DNA of 64,000 nucleotides from Hetaerina americana (GCA_022747635.1 JAKTNV010000006.1:66533590-66597589), one strand, 5' to 3'. Shown: positions 23,805 to 36,225, numbered from the stretch's first letter. Translations and numbers: made by a program. Notes: a model not told the origin generated them from the sequence alone.

Positions 23805-24062
23805 ATCAACTTGAAGGTCAGTTTGGTAAGTGGTGGTAAAGACCAACCAATGTTAAACCCAATAACATGTGGTATTCCCAAACCAGGGTAGGGGGTCAGT
23901 TCCTTTCCTTGTGTCACTTATTGTTTCCCAAGAAGATCTGCTACCCAAAAAAATCAGCTTGGGTGAAGCTGAGGAGCCCAGAGAGGCATGCCTGGGAAAC
24001 ACAACTCAGGCCATCTGGTCAGCAGTCCAACAATCTACTCATGGACCACTGCATCCATCCAG
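23805..24062 (-). mobile_element. SINE-A copy with CpG decay
   Basis: Same order of blocks as the 52254-52475 copy: CAGGGTAGGGGGTCAGTTCC, then TTATTGTTTCCCAAGAAGAT, then AGCTTGGGTG, then a degraded tRNA-derived head at the high-coordinate end (GGTCAGCAGTCCAACAATCT). Head at the right means minus-strand orientation. Where the outside copy has CG (CCTCCGGTCAG, CCAACGCTC), this one has TG or CA (CATCTGGTCAG, CCAACAATC). Confidence 0.85.
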
Positions 24063-24684
24063 TCAAGTGATATGTGTATTCTATAAAAAGTATTTCAAAA
24101 TTTCATTTGCAGTTACAATTAAACGTTTTTAAAAAAATACACGAAATACATGATGAACTTAGATACTCAATACATGATACTTAGATACTAGAACTAAGGT
24201 TAACAAAGATAGAGAGAGGTTCAACTTGAAAATTATTCTTCAAAAATGAAGCGAATTATTTCCAGGGCTGAAATATCCCTATGGAATAGTTGGCATTTCA
24301 TAGAATAGTGCCCACTCTTATTTCCCCAAGCCCCTCTCTAAAAGAGTTTGCATGCCACCTTCCTTCAACTCAACTTCTGAAGAAATCATTTCCTAATCCA
24401 TCATTTACATTGAGTGAAAAAGATATTTATTGTTTTTATTAGGGTAAATGTTAATTAAATATTCCTCTGAAAATAGTTAAAGTAGTGTTGTATGGCCAAA
24501 TCATTGAACCTAAAGGACCAAAGGTGAATTGCCTCTTGGCCTTAAAATTGTGTGATGGGCATTGCAAATATTTGATTAAAATGCATGATCATGTCATATT
24601 TTCCTGTATTAGGAGTCAGGCCTATAAAAGGAAGACTGTTGCATTACATCCCGCTGTTGTGAACAATGTAAACTTAAAACATGT

Positions 24685-24905
24685 AAAATAAAATGAAAAA
24701 GTGCTAGTCATGGTGGGAGACCAGAGAAGATTTATGGAAGAAATTAAAATGAGGGAGGGAAGGTGAATGCAGAACTTTTTTTATTGGTGATGACCTGTTG
24801 AAGACTGAAGGAGGGGAGATCATTGGGCTACATGGAAGAATTAGGAATAGCATTGGCATGTTGGACTGAGTGATGGAAGGAAAGAAGTGCAAATAGAGAA
24901 TTAAA
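24685..24905 (+). mobile_element. LINE-B coding fragment
   Basis: GTGCTAGTCATGGTGGGAG, then GAAGATTTATGGAAGAAAT and a GGAAGGTGAATGCAG block align with the complement of the LINE-B copy at about 38870-39010. The frame is broken and CpG-poor. A moderate-confidence match by eye only. Confidence 0.5.
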
Positions 24906-25829
24906 GATGGATTTATTGTAGTGTGCTATTTCAGGTTGTGTTTCGTCTCAAGAGGCAAAGAAATGTATCCTGGTATAGTATGGAGTCAAATTTTACTCTA
25001 CCACTGTTTCTGGTTCTGTAATATCAATTCATTTGCCATTCATGTTGCATAAATTATTTGGGCTGTACATAATTAAATGGAAGCAAGGTATACCTTCATG
25101 GAATCAAAACTAGAACATTTTTCTTGACTGTAAAAGTACAAACCGAATGGTGATTCTTGCCTGTTAATAGTATCCATGAAAACATTATGTAGTTTTAGAG
25201 ACTTTCCAGTATGAAGGGTCCTTAAAAATGGCTGCAGCTGAATGCAGTATTTGGAAATCTTGAAGTCTATATGTAAATATCATAAAAATCAGGTGTCCAT
25301 CGTGGAAATCTTATCAAATGTTTTTAGGCATTGGTGTTAATGCAACCTTGAAGTACCCAGAATCGTCATTGAACTGCCAATTAAATTCTTACTGTGTGCA
25401 TGAGTGTGTCATTTTAACTATTTGGAGTGCCAAATACAAATGATTAATGTCATGAGAATTTCCTGGCTAGTTTAAAGAGAAATGCAGAAATAATGAAATA
25501 TGTCTGCAAAAATAATAGTATATATAATAATTTGCTGAAAGTTAATAAAACTTACATATATAACGAGTTACAAAAATAGACAATAATGCATAAAAATAAA
25601 ACTTGTTCAATTTTTACCATCCTTAATGGCCATCAAGTAAGCATACACCTAGATCAACGCTGGTATTTTTGGAAAAAATTAGTCAGCATTGTTCATAGCA
25701 ACTTTGGTACTTTAAAGGTTGAAAATCATGAGTAATCAATGAATTTTTTCAAGTTAATTAAATTTTATACCAATGCAATTAGTAAATGCCTCTTCTAACA
25801 AAAAACACAACCTAACGTTGGGCATCTCA

Positions 25830-26045
25830 GTAAGCCCTTCTTCAATGCCACATACTTCTTTCCTCTCTTCATTTCATTCGGCTATTGTATTCCTTCCCCA
25901 TCCTTGTTTGCTTAACGCTTCCCCCTCTATCACTGTCTTCAGCACCCCTTCCCAATCAAAACACTCCGCATCCATCTGTCCCTTCTCCTTTGGATTTCTC
26001 CCAATAATACTCTCTGCTCCCACACCATGACTAGCACTTCCTTGT
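25830..26045 (-). mobile_element. LINE-B coding fragment
   Basis: CCCAATCAAAACACTCCGCA, TCCATCTGTCCCTTCTCCTT and CACCATGACTAGCACTTCC parallel the 38.9-39.0 kb stretch of the longer LINE-B copy (for example CCACCATACCTAACACTTAC). Minus-strand relic inside the CpG-depleted domain. The open frame on the plus strand here is its antisense. Confidence 0.6.
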
Positions 26046-26782
26046 TTTTTTTTTCCTTTCTGCCCAATGTTCTTTATGAATACTTCAATTAAACTCTATA
26101 AATTCACCGGGGTAAACAAACCATAGTTCTACCAGTTAGCGCTAGAATGATTAAAAGAGATCGTTGAACTGCATAAATCTCACAAACTGAAATTTTCATC
26201 TAGAAAATTTGAAATTTTACTGTGGAAATCTGGAAAAGTCTGGAGGAATTCATTTCTACAAAACTATAGCAACCCTGGATGTATATATAAAATTTAGCCT
26301 AGATCACTGGTGTGTCTTTATAATTCTTTAGTGATAATATCTGTTATTTATCATTATTCTATAAGTCATCAATGTGTCATGTTCATTGTTTTAAAATATC
26401 ATTTCATTCCTTGTTATGCAATTCTCCTGAAGGTCTATTCATAAATAAATACATCTGTACCATTGGCATTATACATTTATTTTGCTTTTATTCTTGTGTG
26501 TATGTTCCTGTAGTCTATAGTTGTTTTGACTGTATTTAACTATGTAGATAATGTCCAGCATATAACATTTCCAAATGCGATCAAGATGGTTTATCATCAC
26601 AAAACTACCTTTTAAATTCTGTGGCTGAATTATTTGGTAACAATTGGGAGGTAAGATATTTCTAATGGTCGCAATTTTAATTTCATGGCTTGAAAATTTT
26701 TATTAGACAAAATACCATAGCTTTATGGCAAAACCTTGATTTTGAAAAATGATACAGTTTTAGGACAGCAATATGGTTTTAC

Positions 26783-26842
26783 ATTTGCATGATTTACATA
26801 ATTTACCCTCCAATTTACATGATTTACATAATTTACCCTCCA
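26783..26842. repeat. two-copy 30-bp tandem repeat
   Basis: Two adjacent 30-base units containing ATGATTTACATAATTTACCC, with one mismatch (TTTGCATG versus TTTACATG). Probably slippage in AT-rich DNA. Confidence 0.9.
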
Positions 26843-28644
26843 TATGTATATTTAAGTTACTAAAACGTTTCCCATAGCTTCATTCCTTTCTTCAAATTGA
26901 TTTGATATCTATCTCTGAACAACTTATGGGCGTGAAAACATTTCCTTCATTATGATGTCATATTATCATGCCAATTGAGGAGTGATGAGAATATACGACC
27001 ACCAAAATTTTTTGCCATCTCTATGTACTGATGGCACTAGTGATAAGGTGTTATCAATGTACACATTACTGAGCGAACAGCAACCATTTTCTCAACTGTT
27101 TACAAAACACATGCTATATTTTATGGGCTATGGTTGAGGTTTCCTGAGAATTCTTGAAATCTTGGGTTTTAATACTCATTTACTTTTTGTAATTAATGTC
27201 TTTGATACTTAAAGTTTTCAATTTCCTGAGTCAGATAATGTATTGAGTAGAGAACATGCCCTCAAGGCACCTATTAAAATCTCTCATGGATCTTGTAAAT
27301 TGAGTTAGATTTTATGGATAGGTTGATGTGTCCTAATGTAAAAAAAATGCTTCGGATTGTACTGCATGAGCTATACAACATATACATGAAGTATTTTATA
27401 ACTACTGTAAGAGTAAAGACACCAATGTTATTTCTGAATGTAATATCTACCTTCTTGCACATATTCATCGAAGTTCCATTCTGTTTTCTTCGTGCAGTTA
27501 GCAAGAAAAAGGGAGGAAGGTTCAAGCACTTCTCTCTCGTGAAGGACATTTTCTTAGTTAGTAATTTTGTAGAATTCATTTTTGAGAGATACACAATTGT
27601 GAAGGTTCATTACATATTCCCTATGGAGTAGGTAAATATGTAGAAAATTTGGAGTAGGTTGTGATATTACTCAAGAGAATAAAAGCGCCTCTGTAAATGC
27701 TTCCCTAGCAATATCTGGTGTACTTTAAAGTTCTGGACAATTAATCAGTGATTTGGCCTGGGAAACACAGCTTTTCTCTTTTTTTATAATTATGGTATTC
27801 AGCCAATCAGCATTTGGCTTTAATAGCAACTGGAAAAGTTGGTATTAAGCCCAATGCAGATTGGTTGGCTAATTCTCCCAAAAATACCATTAATCCAGTA
27901 ATTTTTTGATCGCTGAATAACTCTTGGATGAAAGTATTGTATTCATAATGTGATGCTGTCATGTGTTCGAAAGTAACATGGAATTGCAGAAAATTCATGC
28001 AATCAATTCATTCCTGAACGTCACTACTCTATTTAAATGGATAGTTGGAGAAGATTAGGTACACATGAAATCCTAAAATCCTGTTCTTTACCAAATCCAT
28101 CATTTTAAATTACATGTTATACATCGTAGATCTTTCTTATGTTCTCATGAAACACAATATTTGCTGTAAAACTGACCCATGGATGACAGCAAAGTTTCAC
28201 CTAATTACTGACAACTGTATTCACAAAGGTTTTTATTTTGAGGCAAAAGTCATTACAGCAGTTAAGAAGCATTAAATCTTTAAAATTAATATTTTTAGAC
28301 GACCATAGATACTCCCTGTGAGGTCATTGTCACTGAAGTTATAAACGAGTATGCCCTCCCATTCAGAGTTTAAGATCTTTCTGCTGAATGTTAAAACTAT
28401 TTTTGTGCATTGAATCTCACATTTGCACCTTTATACTGACATGTTTCAAGTGCCAGAATATTATCTTAAATTAAGGGAATGAATAAATCTTATTAGACTC
28501 AAGTGATCATGTTGGCATTATATTACCGGGTGACATTCCTAACTCTTTTGGTCTCTTACCTTTTTAAAAGATTCTCTTAAGCTCTCACAATTTGAATAGC
28601 TTAATGCCCCTTGAAGAACATATTAGTGAAAAACAACCAAACAC

Positions 28645-28870
28645 AGTAATCCATTCTAAGCAAATTAGCACTTTTCCAATGGTTTGAGAAATGTCCACAT
28701 CAGGATAGGGGGTCCAGTTCATTTTCTTTGTCACCTGTGGTTCCTGAAGAAGATCTGGCCCTCAAAAATTCACACTGCTGAGGGTGCCCAGAATATTCAA
28801 CTGGAGTTGAGCATGGGCCTTCTGGCCAATAGTCCAGAACTGTTATTTCATGCCCATCAATTATCTAATC
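28645..28870 (-). mobile_element. SINE-A copy with CpG decay
   Basis: CATCAGGATAGGGGGTCCAG, then TCCTGAAGAAGATCTGG, then a worn tRNA-like head (CTTCTGGCCAATAGTCC). Minus-strand orientation, old, and almost free of CG, in keeping with its place inside the depleted domain. Confidence 0.7.
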
Positions 28871-29150
28871 AAGGTGTTAATTTGAAGGGGAGAAGTTTTT
28901 CAAGATGCTTGTTAATTACTAGGAAAAAAATCCAGCTCAGATTTGGTTAGTCAAGTGAACAGCTATTACAACCTAAAGTAGGCTAAGTTTCTGGAAATAT
29001 ATTCTCTCTAGCTTAATTTTTAAATTATTTGAGTAATCCAGCATGAGTGGATAATGAACAGAAAATGTATGCAATCAAATCAATAGTCAGATTGCACCTG
29101 ACAATGAGTCCGACCAAATTTCTCCTTAGGGAGGCCCTCATGGAATAACA

Positions 29151-30410
29151 TATGAACATCTGTTGCCAAACGAATCTTAGGAAAGGTTTATAGGACCACC
29201 AGCGGGTCCCTGTGGCCTCTTTGTGATCCTCCCCCATCCCATCCTTCCCTTGTTTTCTCGTCCTTTAAAAGGGAAGCGGGCGGGAGTGGGACATGGAGGG
29301 GAAGGGCCAACATCCTTCTCCCGCTGAAGGGGCGGAGGGAAGGGGACCCACCATTCGCTTCTTGAACTCCGCAGCCGTCAAATGCGAGCAATTGCGCTGA
29401 TGGCTAGCAATTGCTCCCTGACCTTCACGATATCGCATGGCATTTCTGAATTCTCGCAAGCCTTTGTGGGCCTCCTCTACCCGTTTTTACGTCCGACCCC
29501 CGGTCCTTCTTCCTTTTCCATGCCCTCACCCCAACGCTCCTTAACCCGGTAGCTCGATAATTTCCTTCATGTGTTTCCCACCTTGCTTTTGTTACCCAGC
29601 CAATTGAAACTTCAGGAATACGATGTAAGGGAAGGAAAGCACTCTTCTTCGGAGCTCGTCAAGGCTTCGAGAGAGATTAATTAGTTTTAATTAACGACCC
29701 CGAGGACCGTGCCAGTCAATGGAGTGCGAGGCGAGAGGACGCCGCACGTGTGAAGAGGACCGTGGAATCTTCTCTCCTCGTGGGGCGGTGCTTAAATGAG
29801 TTTAAAGTCGAGAGTTGCCATTATTCCTCTCGGACTTGTCTGTGTCTCGGTTTCTCTCACTCGGATTTGCCCGGATTTTTCGTCTGCCTCCCAGGATGGA
29901 TTTTTTTTTTAATTCTTCCAAAGATCTAGATTTCGACTCCCTTTCATATTTCGTTTTTAATGAGAGAATGGCAAGGGGAATCTGATTTACCTTTTCTCTC
30001 GTATATTTTGGGCAAAAACGGAAGATTAAATTTAGTTGAAAAAGAGGTTAATGTCAATTTGTGTATCGTGCCAATCATCAACCTCCAATTGCTCCTGTCT
30101 TCCTGCTCACATGAATGAGAAATATTGTGGGCTTGTTTCCTCGATACATGGGCTAACCTGACATAATTTAAAAAAATTTATATTACAATTAAGGGAAGAA
30201 TGGCTAATCCACAAAAACTATTAAATGTTGAAGTTGTTTTAAGAAGCTATTTTTTGGGAAATGTGTAACCTTTTTTAAAATTAAGGTTGACCTTTTTGCA
30301 ATTTTTTCACAAAAAATAGATATTTCAATATTTCGAAGAACTAGAAGATCAACCTGATCTGACCCCCCTGATCAAACCCCCCGCTTCTTATTTCTTATTT
30401 GTCTTATTTA
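29151..30410. other. CG-rich stretch at the right edge of the depleted domain
   Basis: CG becomes frequent again from about 29.15-29.2 kb, and 29220-29900 is GC-rich (GCGGGCGGGAGTGGG, AGGACGCCGCACGTGTG). No coding exon was recognised on either strand. The position, next to the end of a CpG-poor transcription unit, would suit an unmethylated promoter or enhancer, but this is inference only. Confidence 0.35.
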
Positions 30411-30690
30411 AGTGCCCTGAAAGCCACTGGCTAGGGTGTGCGGCAGGGAGCACACCAGACTAATTTTGACCCGAATATGACCCTACCGCGGCCGGACAAT
30501 GTTATTCTGATCCCTTATCGTTCCTGTAAAAAATGACATTTTAAATCCATCTTTCTACACTTAATCTCTCGAATTTTATTGACGTGATCTGTCTTACCCT
30601 AGTATGATGGGGGCAATAATATATTGCCAACATCATTGCTAAAGAGATGTCCTTTATACAAGACACTTAATCTGTAATTTAACCTTCGCT
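30411..30690 (-). mobile_element. LINE-A 3' end, about 280 bp
   Basis: The terminal hairpin GCCCTGAAAGCCACTGGCTA with its partner GTGCGGCAGGGAG is followed by the 3' untranslated part (AATATGACCCTACCGCGGCC) and the complement of the last codons. A stretch between the hairpin and ACACCAG is missing relative to other copies. Confidence 0.85.
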
Positions 30691-31715
30691 CAGTGGGTTT
30701 CAAGATTCTATGTACTCGCATGTACATATTACCATGAAAAGATAGTTTTATTTATACCCTATTGAGCAATAACCACCTACACGGGGTGTTTGGAGGCAAT
30801 TTGAGGAACCCTATTATTTTTAAACCTCCCTCACCATATTGGAATTTATTAACGATGTCCTGCCGATGCACGGGCATTGGCAGAGGACATCATAAATGGT
30901 GTTGGAGGGCAGAGGACATCGATGATGGATCAGGGATCGAAAACTTATACCGTTCGTAATGCTTCAAAAATGGGGACAGCTGCTACAACTGCTCTTTTAT
31001 TTGTTAGCTCTGGCTTCTTTGAATTATACCTGCGGAATATACGTTGGGAGATCGAGTATGATCTCAGTAGATTACGTGGAATGGGTATGGCGAAGGGAGG
31101 GTTGAATCCATGTTAAAGTTCCCTTAGATATTTTTGGGGAAAACATTCGGCTGTTGGGGGAGGTCGTCATACTGCCAACTACGAGAGCTCTCCGCAAACC
31201 TGGTAGCCCTTAAGAGTATTTGGAAACCGAAAAAATAGGGGAAATCAAATGACGAATGTTATAAATTAACCAATATTCAGAGATTACATGGAAAAAGTCC
31301 AGTTGTCTCCTGTGTTGTTAAAATGTAATATATGGAATAAAAAACGATTTCAACTGATAATTTTTTTCACAGTTTTCAATTACTATACCAAAGCTGTCAA
31401 ACCCATCCGTACCTTGGCTTTAGTTGTGAAGATTCTCGGGAGAGAAAGAGCGTTAATACTGTGCCTAAGTGGAATTAGTTAAAAAAATAGTGAGCATTAC
31501 AGGTTCTATGAATGCTGATACTGAGGAATTTTAAGATAAACTCCCTGGGAATCGCGGAAATGTCGCCATAGTGTTAGTGCTACGGCTTGTATTGTTAGAC
31601 ATCAAATAATATAGACTGACTGTAATATTTAGTCAGTTTAAAGCGTTCCCAGCTATGTCGGTAAATGGTCCATCGCCATCACCCATCTCCATAGGGACGT
31701 CACCATTTCAAAGAA
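30691..31715. other. gene-free stretch
   Basis: Nothing recognised except a short direct repeat of GCAGAGGACATC at about 30880 and 30909. Frames at 30762-31116 have no known motif. Confidence 0.4.
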
Positions 31716-32115
31716 ATAATGCCATACAGCGCTGGCGTGACACATAGCAGTTACAATTTAACTTTAAAAAGTACGTACTGATGAATATTTGGAAAAAGAG
31801 CGATTCCTTCCCAACCGTCCGCTGCACCAGGAACACCGAAAAGGAAAGTGAAGACCCGATTAAATACTCAGGCATTACCTTTACTCACGACCTCACCTGG
31901 GCGGAACGTATACGGGGAATATGTGGATAGGCTAACAAAAAATTAGGATTTATCAGAAGGGTTTTGGGGAAATGTGATGAAAAGGTTAAAGAGATATGTT
32001 ATCCTTCGCTCGTGACACCTCATTTAGAATATGCTCCTTGTATACGGTATCCTCATGAAGTTGGATTGATTTCCAAATTGGTACTAAATAAAATTAAAAG
32101 AAATGCTTCTCCAGA
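31716..32115 (+). mobile_element. LINE-A relic, reverse transcriptase thumb and C-terminal region
   Basis: Plus-strand translation from about 31725 gives the post-palm part of the LINE-A ORF: MNIWKKSDSF, then KYSGITFTHDLTWAERIRG, an in-frame stop (ICG-stop-ANKKLGF), then CDEKVKEICYPSLVTPHLEY. It ends abruptly near 32115, where another LINE-A segment from an earlier part of the ORF begins, so the pieces are out of order. Confidence 0.85.
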
Positions 32116-33062
32116 GAAGACTATCTAGTCAAGTTGCAAATTTTAAGAAAGTTAGTAATAACTGAAATACTAAGGATACGTGGAGTCACTCCCTTGAGAT
32201 GACGCGCTTAGCAATCAAAAAGTTCATTCCCAGTGAATTCATAAAAGATAAAACGGAACCTAGGTGGTACAACGCGGATGTTAGCAAAGCATTTCAACGC
32301 CAATGGCTATGCCAAGCTAAGATGAAAAAATCAGGGAGGTTATCTCTAGAGACAAAAGGAATGGGATCACTTATGATTATAAGATATCTAAAGTGATTAC
32401 CAAGAAGAATTCGTATAGCATTAAGTGAATTAAAAAGGAAAACACTAGCGGAAAGTTTGAAAGAAAAACCGGAAGCATTTTGGTCGTACGTCAGAGATGT
32501 TCAGGAAAATAAGTCAACTCTTAATTCACTCAAAAACGATAAAGGCGAAAGAGTAACCAGCAGTTTAGAAAAGGCCAACTCATTGAATTCCTTCTTTCAA
32601 AGCGTCTTCACCAATATCTCACCGAATGCCTCCGATAGCTTACCAAATCGAACTGGCCAACCGATGCCCAAAACAGAAATCTCATATTATGAAAAAGAAC
32701 TTATGCTAAAAATATTAAGCCTAATAAATCCTCCGGACCCGATCAAATACCCGCTCGTTTATTTAATGATCTGGCGTCAGAAATTGCACCGTATCCAGAA
32801 AGTATATTTAAGAAGTCGCTAGTAGATTACAAGGTCCCCAGAAATTGGAAAACGGGCAACGTTATTATCCCAATAGTACTAGGGTAGGAGAGATCATGTA
32901 AATAAAATTAGAGATATTAAGTGCAGATAGATTTAAATGTCATTTTTTACACGAACGATAAGGGATCAGAATAACACTGCCCGACTGCGGTAGAATCATA
33001 TTCGGTTCAAACTTAGTCTGGTGTGCCCCCTGCCACACACCCTAGCGGTGGCTTGCAGGGTG
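32116..33062 (+). mobile_element. LINE-A relic, linker and reverse transcriptase start joined to the 3' end
   Basis: Starts in the linker between endonuclease and reverse transcriptase (KDKTEPRWYNADVSKAF), continues through EAFWSYVRDVQENKSTLNS and NSFFQSVFTNISPNA to about 32840, then jumps at about 32880 to the last codons and 3' untranslated region (GGAGAGATCATGTAAATAAA), ending with the terminal hairpin CCTGCCACACACCCTAGCGG before 33062. The whole catalytic reverse transcriptase core is deleted; frameshifts occur. Confidence 0.9.
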
Positions 33063-33544
33063 TTAAAATATCAAAATACCAAATAGAAGACGGTCACTGT
33101 CAATTGACCGAAAGATTCCCGAGCCAGCGGTTGGCAAACGCAGATTCGAATCAATAATTTCACTTCGCGTATTTCCTTATAGAAAGTTTTGGCCGTGTCA
33201 GAAGACGCGTGCTCATTTATACAGAGAACTGCGAAATTAACTCAGCCCTGCGTATTTACTACGAGTACAGAAATACACAAATATAGTTATTTCGCATTAT
33301 AAGTCTTTTTGTGGTAGAAGTACATGCATAGTGTACATGGTTTGTGTATAAATTTTCGAAAAAGTATATTTATTTCAGATATTTCTACATTATCCATATT
33401 AAATAAGTTTTTAATTTTCCACAGACTTTATTTTACGGTAAAATAAAGCCTGAGAAAAAGTACAAGCTCATTTAATATGGACATCAAACATTTCCACGAA
33501 GTAAAGCCTGAAAGCGTAAAGTATATTCCTACAATGTCTAGAAA
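33063..33544. other. gene-free stretch
   Basis: AT-rich, no gene seen. ACTTTATTTTACGGTAAAATAAAGCC at 33425-33450 (interrupted by a short centre) is a small imperfect palindrome. Confidence 0.35.
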
Positions 33545-33995
33545 TACTTCAAATTACATCCCTTGAGCGTCGACACACTGTTGCCAGCGGCTTTTCCGCG
33601 ACTCGAAGGCTCCTTGGTAGGCGGATTCCGGAAGGTCCTTAAGGGCACGCGTATAAGCTTCTTCGTCGGCACTTAAGGTCCCATGGTGGTGTCCTTTGAG
33701 GAAGGATTTAACTTTTGGGAATTGAAAATAGTTTGGTGGTGCTAAGTCGGGAACCTGAGGGGGTTGGGGAATCGTCGCGATGCCGTTGCAGAGGGTTTTC
33801 TCAAGCAGACTCCCGACTCTACTTTTGGTCGTCCGTCAAGACCCTCGGGACAAGTTTAGCACAAATCTTTCGTGCAGCCAAATTTTCAGAGATAATGGTG
33901 CGCATTGTATCAATTCCGGTACAATCTGCGATCATGTGCTCACTTAACCGAAGGTTTTCATTCAGCACTTCACGCACGCGACAAGAAAAAATGGT
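33545..33995 (-). mobile_element. mariner transposase relic, internally deleted
   Basis: Minus-strand translation gives, in order, an N-terminal remnant (NENLRLSEHMIADCTGID, then AARKICAKLVPRVLTDDQK), a stop, and a C-terminal part (VPDLAPPNYFQFPKVKSF, then HHHGTLSADEEAYTRALKD, then SRKSRWQQCVDAQG). The final catalytic aspartate position reads asparagine (PPNYF) and most of the DDE domain is missing. This is a SETMAR-like mariner family distinct from the elements at 36.2 and 42.7 kb. Confidence 0.85.
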
Positions 33996-34964
33996 TACCG
34001 ATACTTTTTATACATAACTTGTATATTTGCGCGTCCTAATACATAGTATGAGGACACGCAACACAGATATGGATGCTGAGAGAAGGGGGGGGAGGTGTAA
34101 GAGGGAAAAGCATTGCATTCTCTTGTTCATTTTTTGAGTTAGGTGGACTCGTAGCATTTCGTACCTATGAGATAATTCACCATGCTGGATGATCCTTCTG
34201 GGACAACAGCACGTGACGTCTATTTAATTCATATTTCAGTAAATGAATGTCGTTCTTCTTTCCAGCCCAATTTCATATGGGCTTATTTTAACACGCATCC
34301 TATCCTGGGTCATGGTATGCTTATTAAGCGAGCCCGTATTCCCGTAATTTAGGATTTCTTACCCTGCCTTCGTCCTCCTTGTGTTTACCGGAATCTCGTG
34401 TTGGAGTTCTGGCCAAATTCAAAATATCACTTAGGACTCCACCATTAACCTAAATATTAATCGGGCATGTCACTCGCGTCGGACGTGCAACCACGCTAGA
34501 CCTCCTTTAGGGGTCGAAGGTGAATTAAATCCATCTTTAACGAGCCAAAATTAAGATCCACGAGTGATGTCGCCGGGGGGAACAACTGGCGGGAAACCCG
34601 AATCACGATTGTCGAGGCGACATAACTTGGCACATCCATCACATCCGGTCTCGTCTTGTTTGCTGCTCAGCGGACCACCACCACGACGATCTGCTCAATT
34701 GGACGCCGCTTGCGCGCCGCCATCAGAATTCAATGGAGTCGAATTTCATTTATGAATCACGAATAATTCCATCGAAATCGCCGTGCCGGAAAAATCAGAG
34801 GAAATACAATGGTTGATTTCTATTAGCCCACGTGACTCATCGATTCCCACTAAAGCTGAGGCAATTTTCGATGGATTAGGAATTGCAACGTGAAGGTTTC
34901 ATTTAGTATTGAGTTTGGTATTATTAGGCATTGCCGCCGGCTGCGCAATACGAATTTAGCGAAC
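33996..34964. other. gene-free stretch
   Basis: No gene recognised. G run at 34085-34092; moderately CG-rich from about 34480 to 34830 without a recognisable frame. Confidence 0.4.
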
Positions 34965-36225
34965 TCAAAATAAAAATATTATTAGAAAATTTGAAAGAGA
35001 ATCATCAAAAAGCATTTGAATCTTAAGTCAGAGAGGTTCAGGGAAATGAGTCCACAGTTAATTCACTCAAAAACGATAAATGCGAAAGATCAACCAGCAG
35101 TTTATAAAAGACCAACTCATTAAATTCCTTCTTTCAAAGTGTCGTCACCAATGTCTCACCGAATGTCTCCGATAGCTTATCAATTTGTTCCTGCTAGTCG
35201 ATGCGCAAAATTGAAATGTCATATGATCGAATGGAACTTTTGCTGGTATAAATTTACCCTAATAATATCCGAGGCCAATCAAATATCTACCCGTATACAT
35301 AAGAAACTAGCGTCGGATATGCTCCGTATCTCTAAATCATATTTAACAAGTCGCTAGTAGATCACAAGGTTCCCAGTGCCTGGAAAACAGCTAACGTAAC
35401 ACCGATATTTTAAAACGTAGACAAGGAGGAACCGATCAATTACAGAGTTATTTCTCTCATATCCATAACATTCAGCGTCATGGAATATATAGTTACTTCG
35501 ATTGTCTGAATCCTCGATGGTCAGAAGTAATTAATGAAAAATCAGCCCGGTTTCCGATGGGGTAAGTCCTGCGAGACGCAACTTTCGATTTTTGTTCATG
35601 GTATCTTTGAAGACCGGGAGAGTGATGTTCAAGTGAACGCGGTTTTTCTGGATTTTGAAAAGCGTTTTGACAAAGTATTACATAGTAAACAACTCACAAA
35701 GCCAGAAGCATATGGCATAGATTAAAATATCCTGGGTTTGGATGAATATATGTATTTTGAATAGTCGGGAACAAAAAGTAGTCATAAATTAGGGCAATAG
35801 TCATAATCCTGAGGATAAAGCAGCTTTAGCAGATGACCTAATGGCTATACAACGCTGGTGCGATATTGTGCAATGAGTATTAAACTTAAAAAAAGTGCCA
35901 AGTGATGAATATTTGGGAAAAGAGCAATTCCCTCCCGAACGCCTACCGTATCGGGGATACCGTAATGTATTGTGTAGACTCGATGAAATACTTAGGCGTT
36001 ACCTTCACTCACGACCTCTCCTTTGTGAAATATATACGGGATATATGGGACCAGCTAACAAAAAATAGGATTTATTGGAAGACTACTGGGTAAATGTGAT
36101 GCAAAGGTTAAAGATAAATATAATATTTCGCTGTTTAGGCCTCAGAATATGCGGGAAGTAAAAGGGACTGTCACGAAGTTATATTGATTGTCGAATTGGA
36201 TCGCATGCATCGTAGAGAAGCTATA
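34965..36225 (+). mobile_element. LINE-A relic, 5' portion interrupted by a mariner
   Basis: Plus-strand pieces in the correct order: linker (NSLKNDKCERSTSS), reverse transcriptase fingers (KNQPGFRWGKSCETQLSIF, VFLDFEKRFDKVLHSKQL), then, after a deletion that removes the palm's second aspartate box, ALADDLMAIQRWC, followed by MKYLGVTFTHDLSFVKYIRD. Many stops. The element is cut at 36225 by the mariner and resumes at 37548. Confidence 0.9.

Larger units (their letters stand above)
21436..29150. other. CpG-depleted domain downstream of NAXD, no second gene recognised
   Basis: AT-rich DNA with very few CG dinucleotides: a hand count over 25021-25620 found 4, against 29 in an equal length at 3001-3600. 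No conserved protein is visible. The 141-aa plus frame at 22961-23386 is hydrophobic but matches nothing, and the paired frames at 27274-27631 cover the same AT-rich bases on opposite strands. SINE-A and LINE-B fragments inside have lost most of their CGs. The simplest reading is a long transcribed and germline-methylated region (3' untranslated, intronic or read-through) belonging to the NAXD unit or to a gene whose exons I cannot recognise. Confidence 0.6.
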
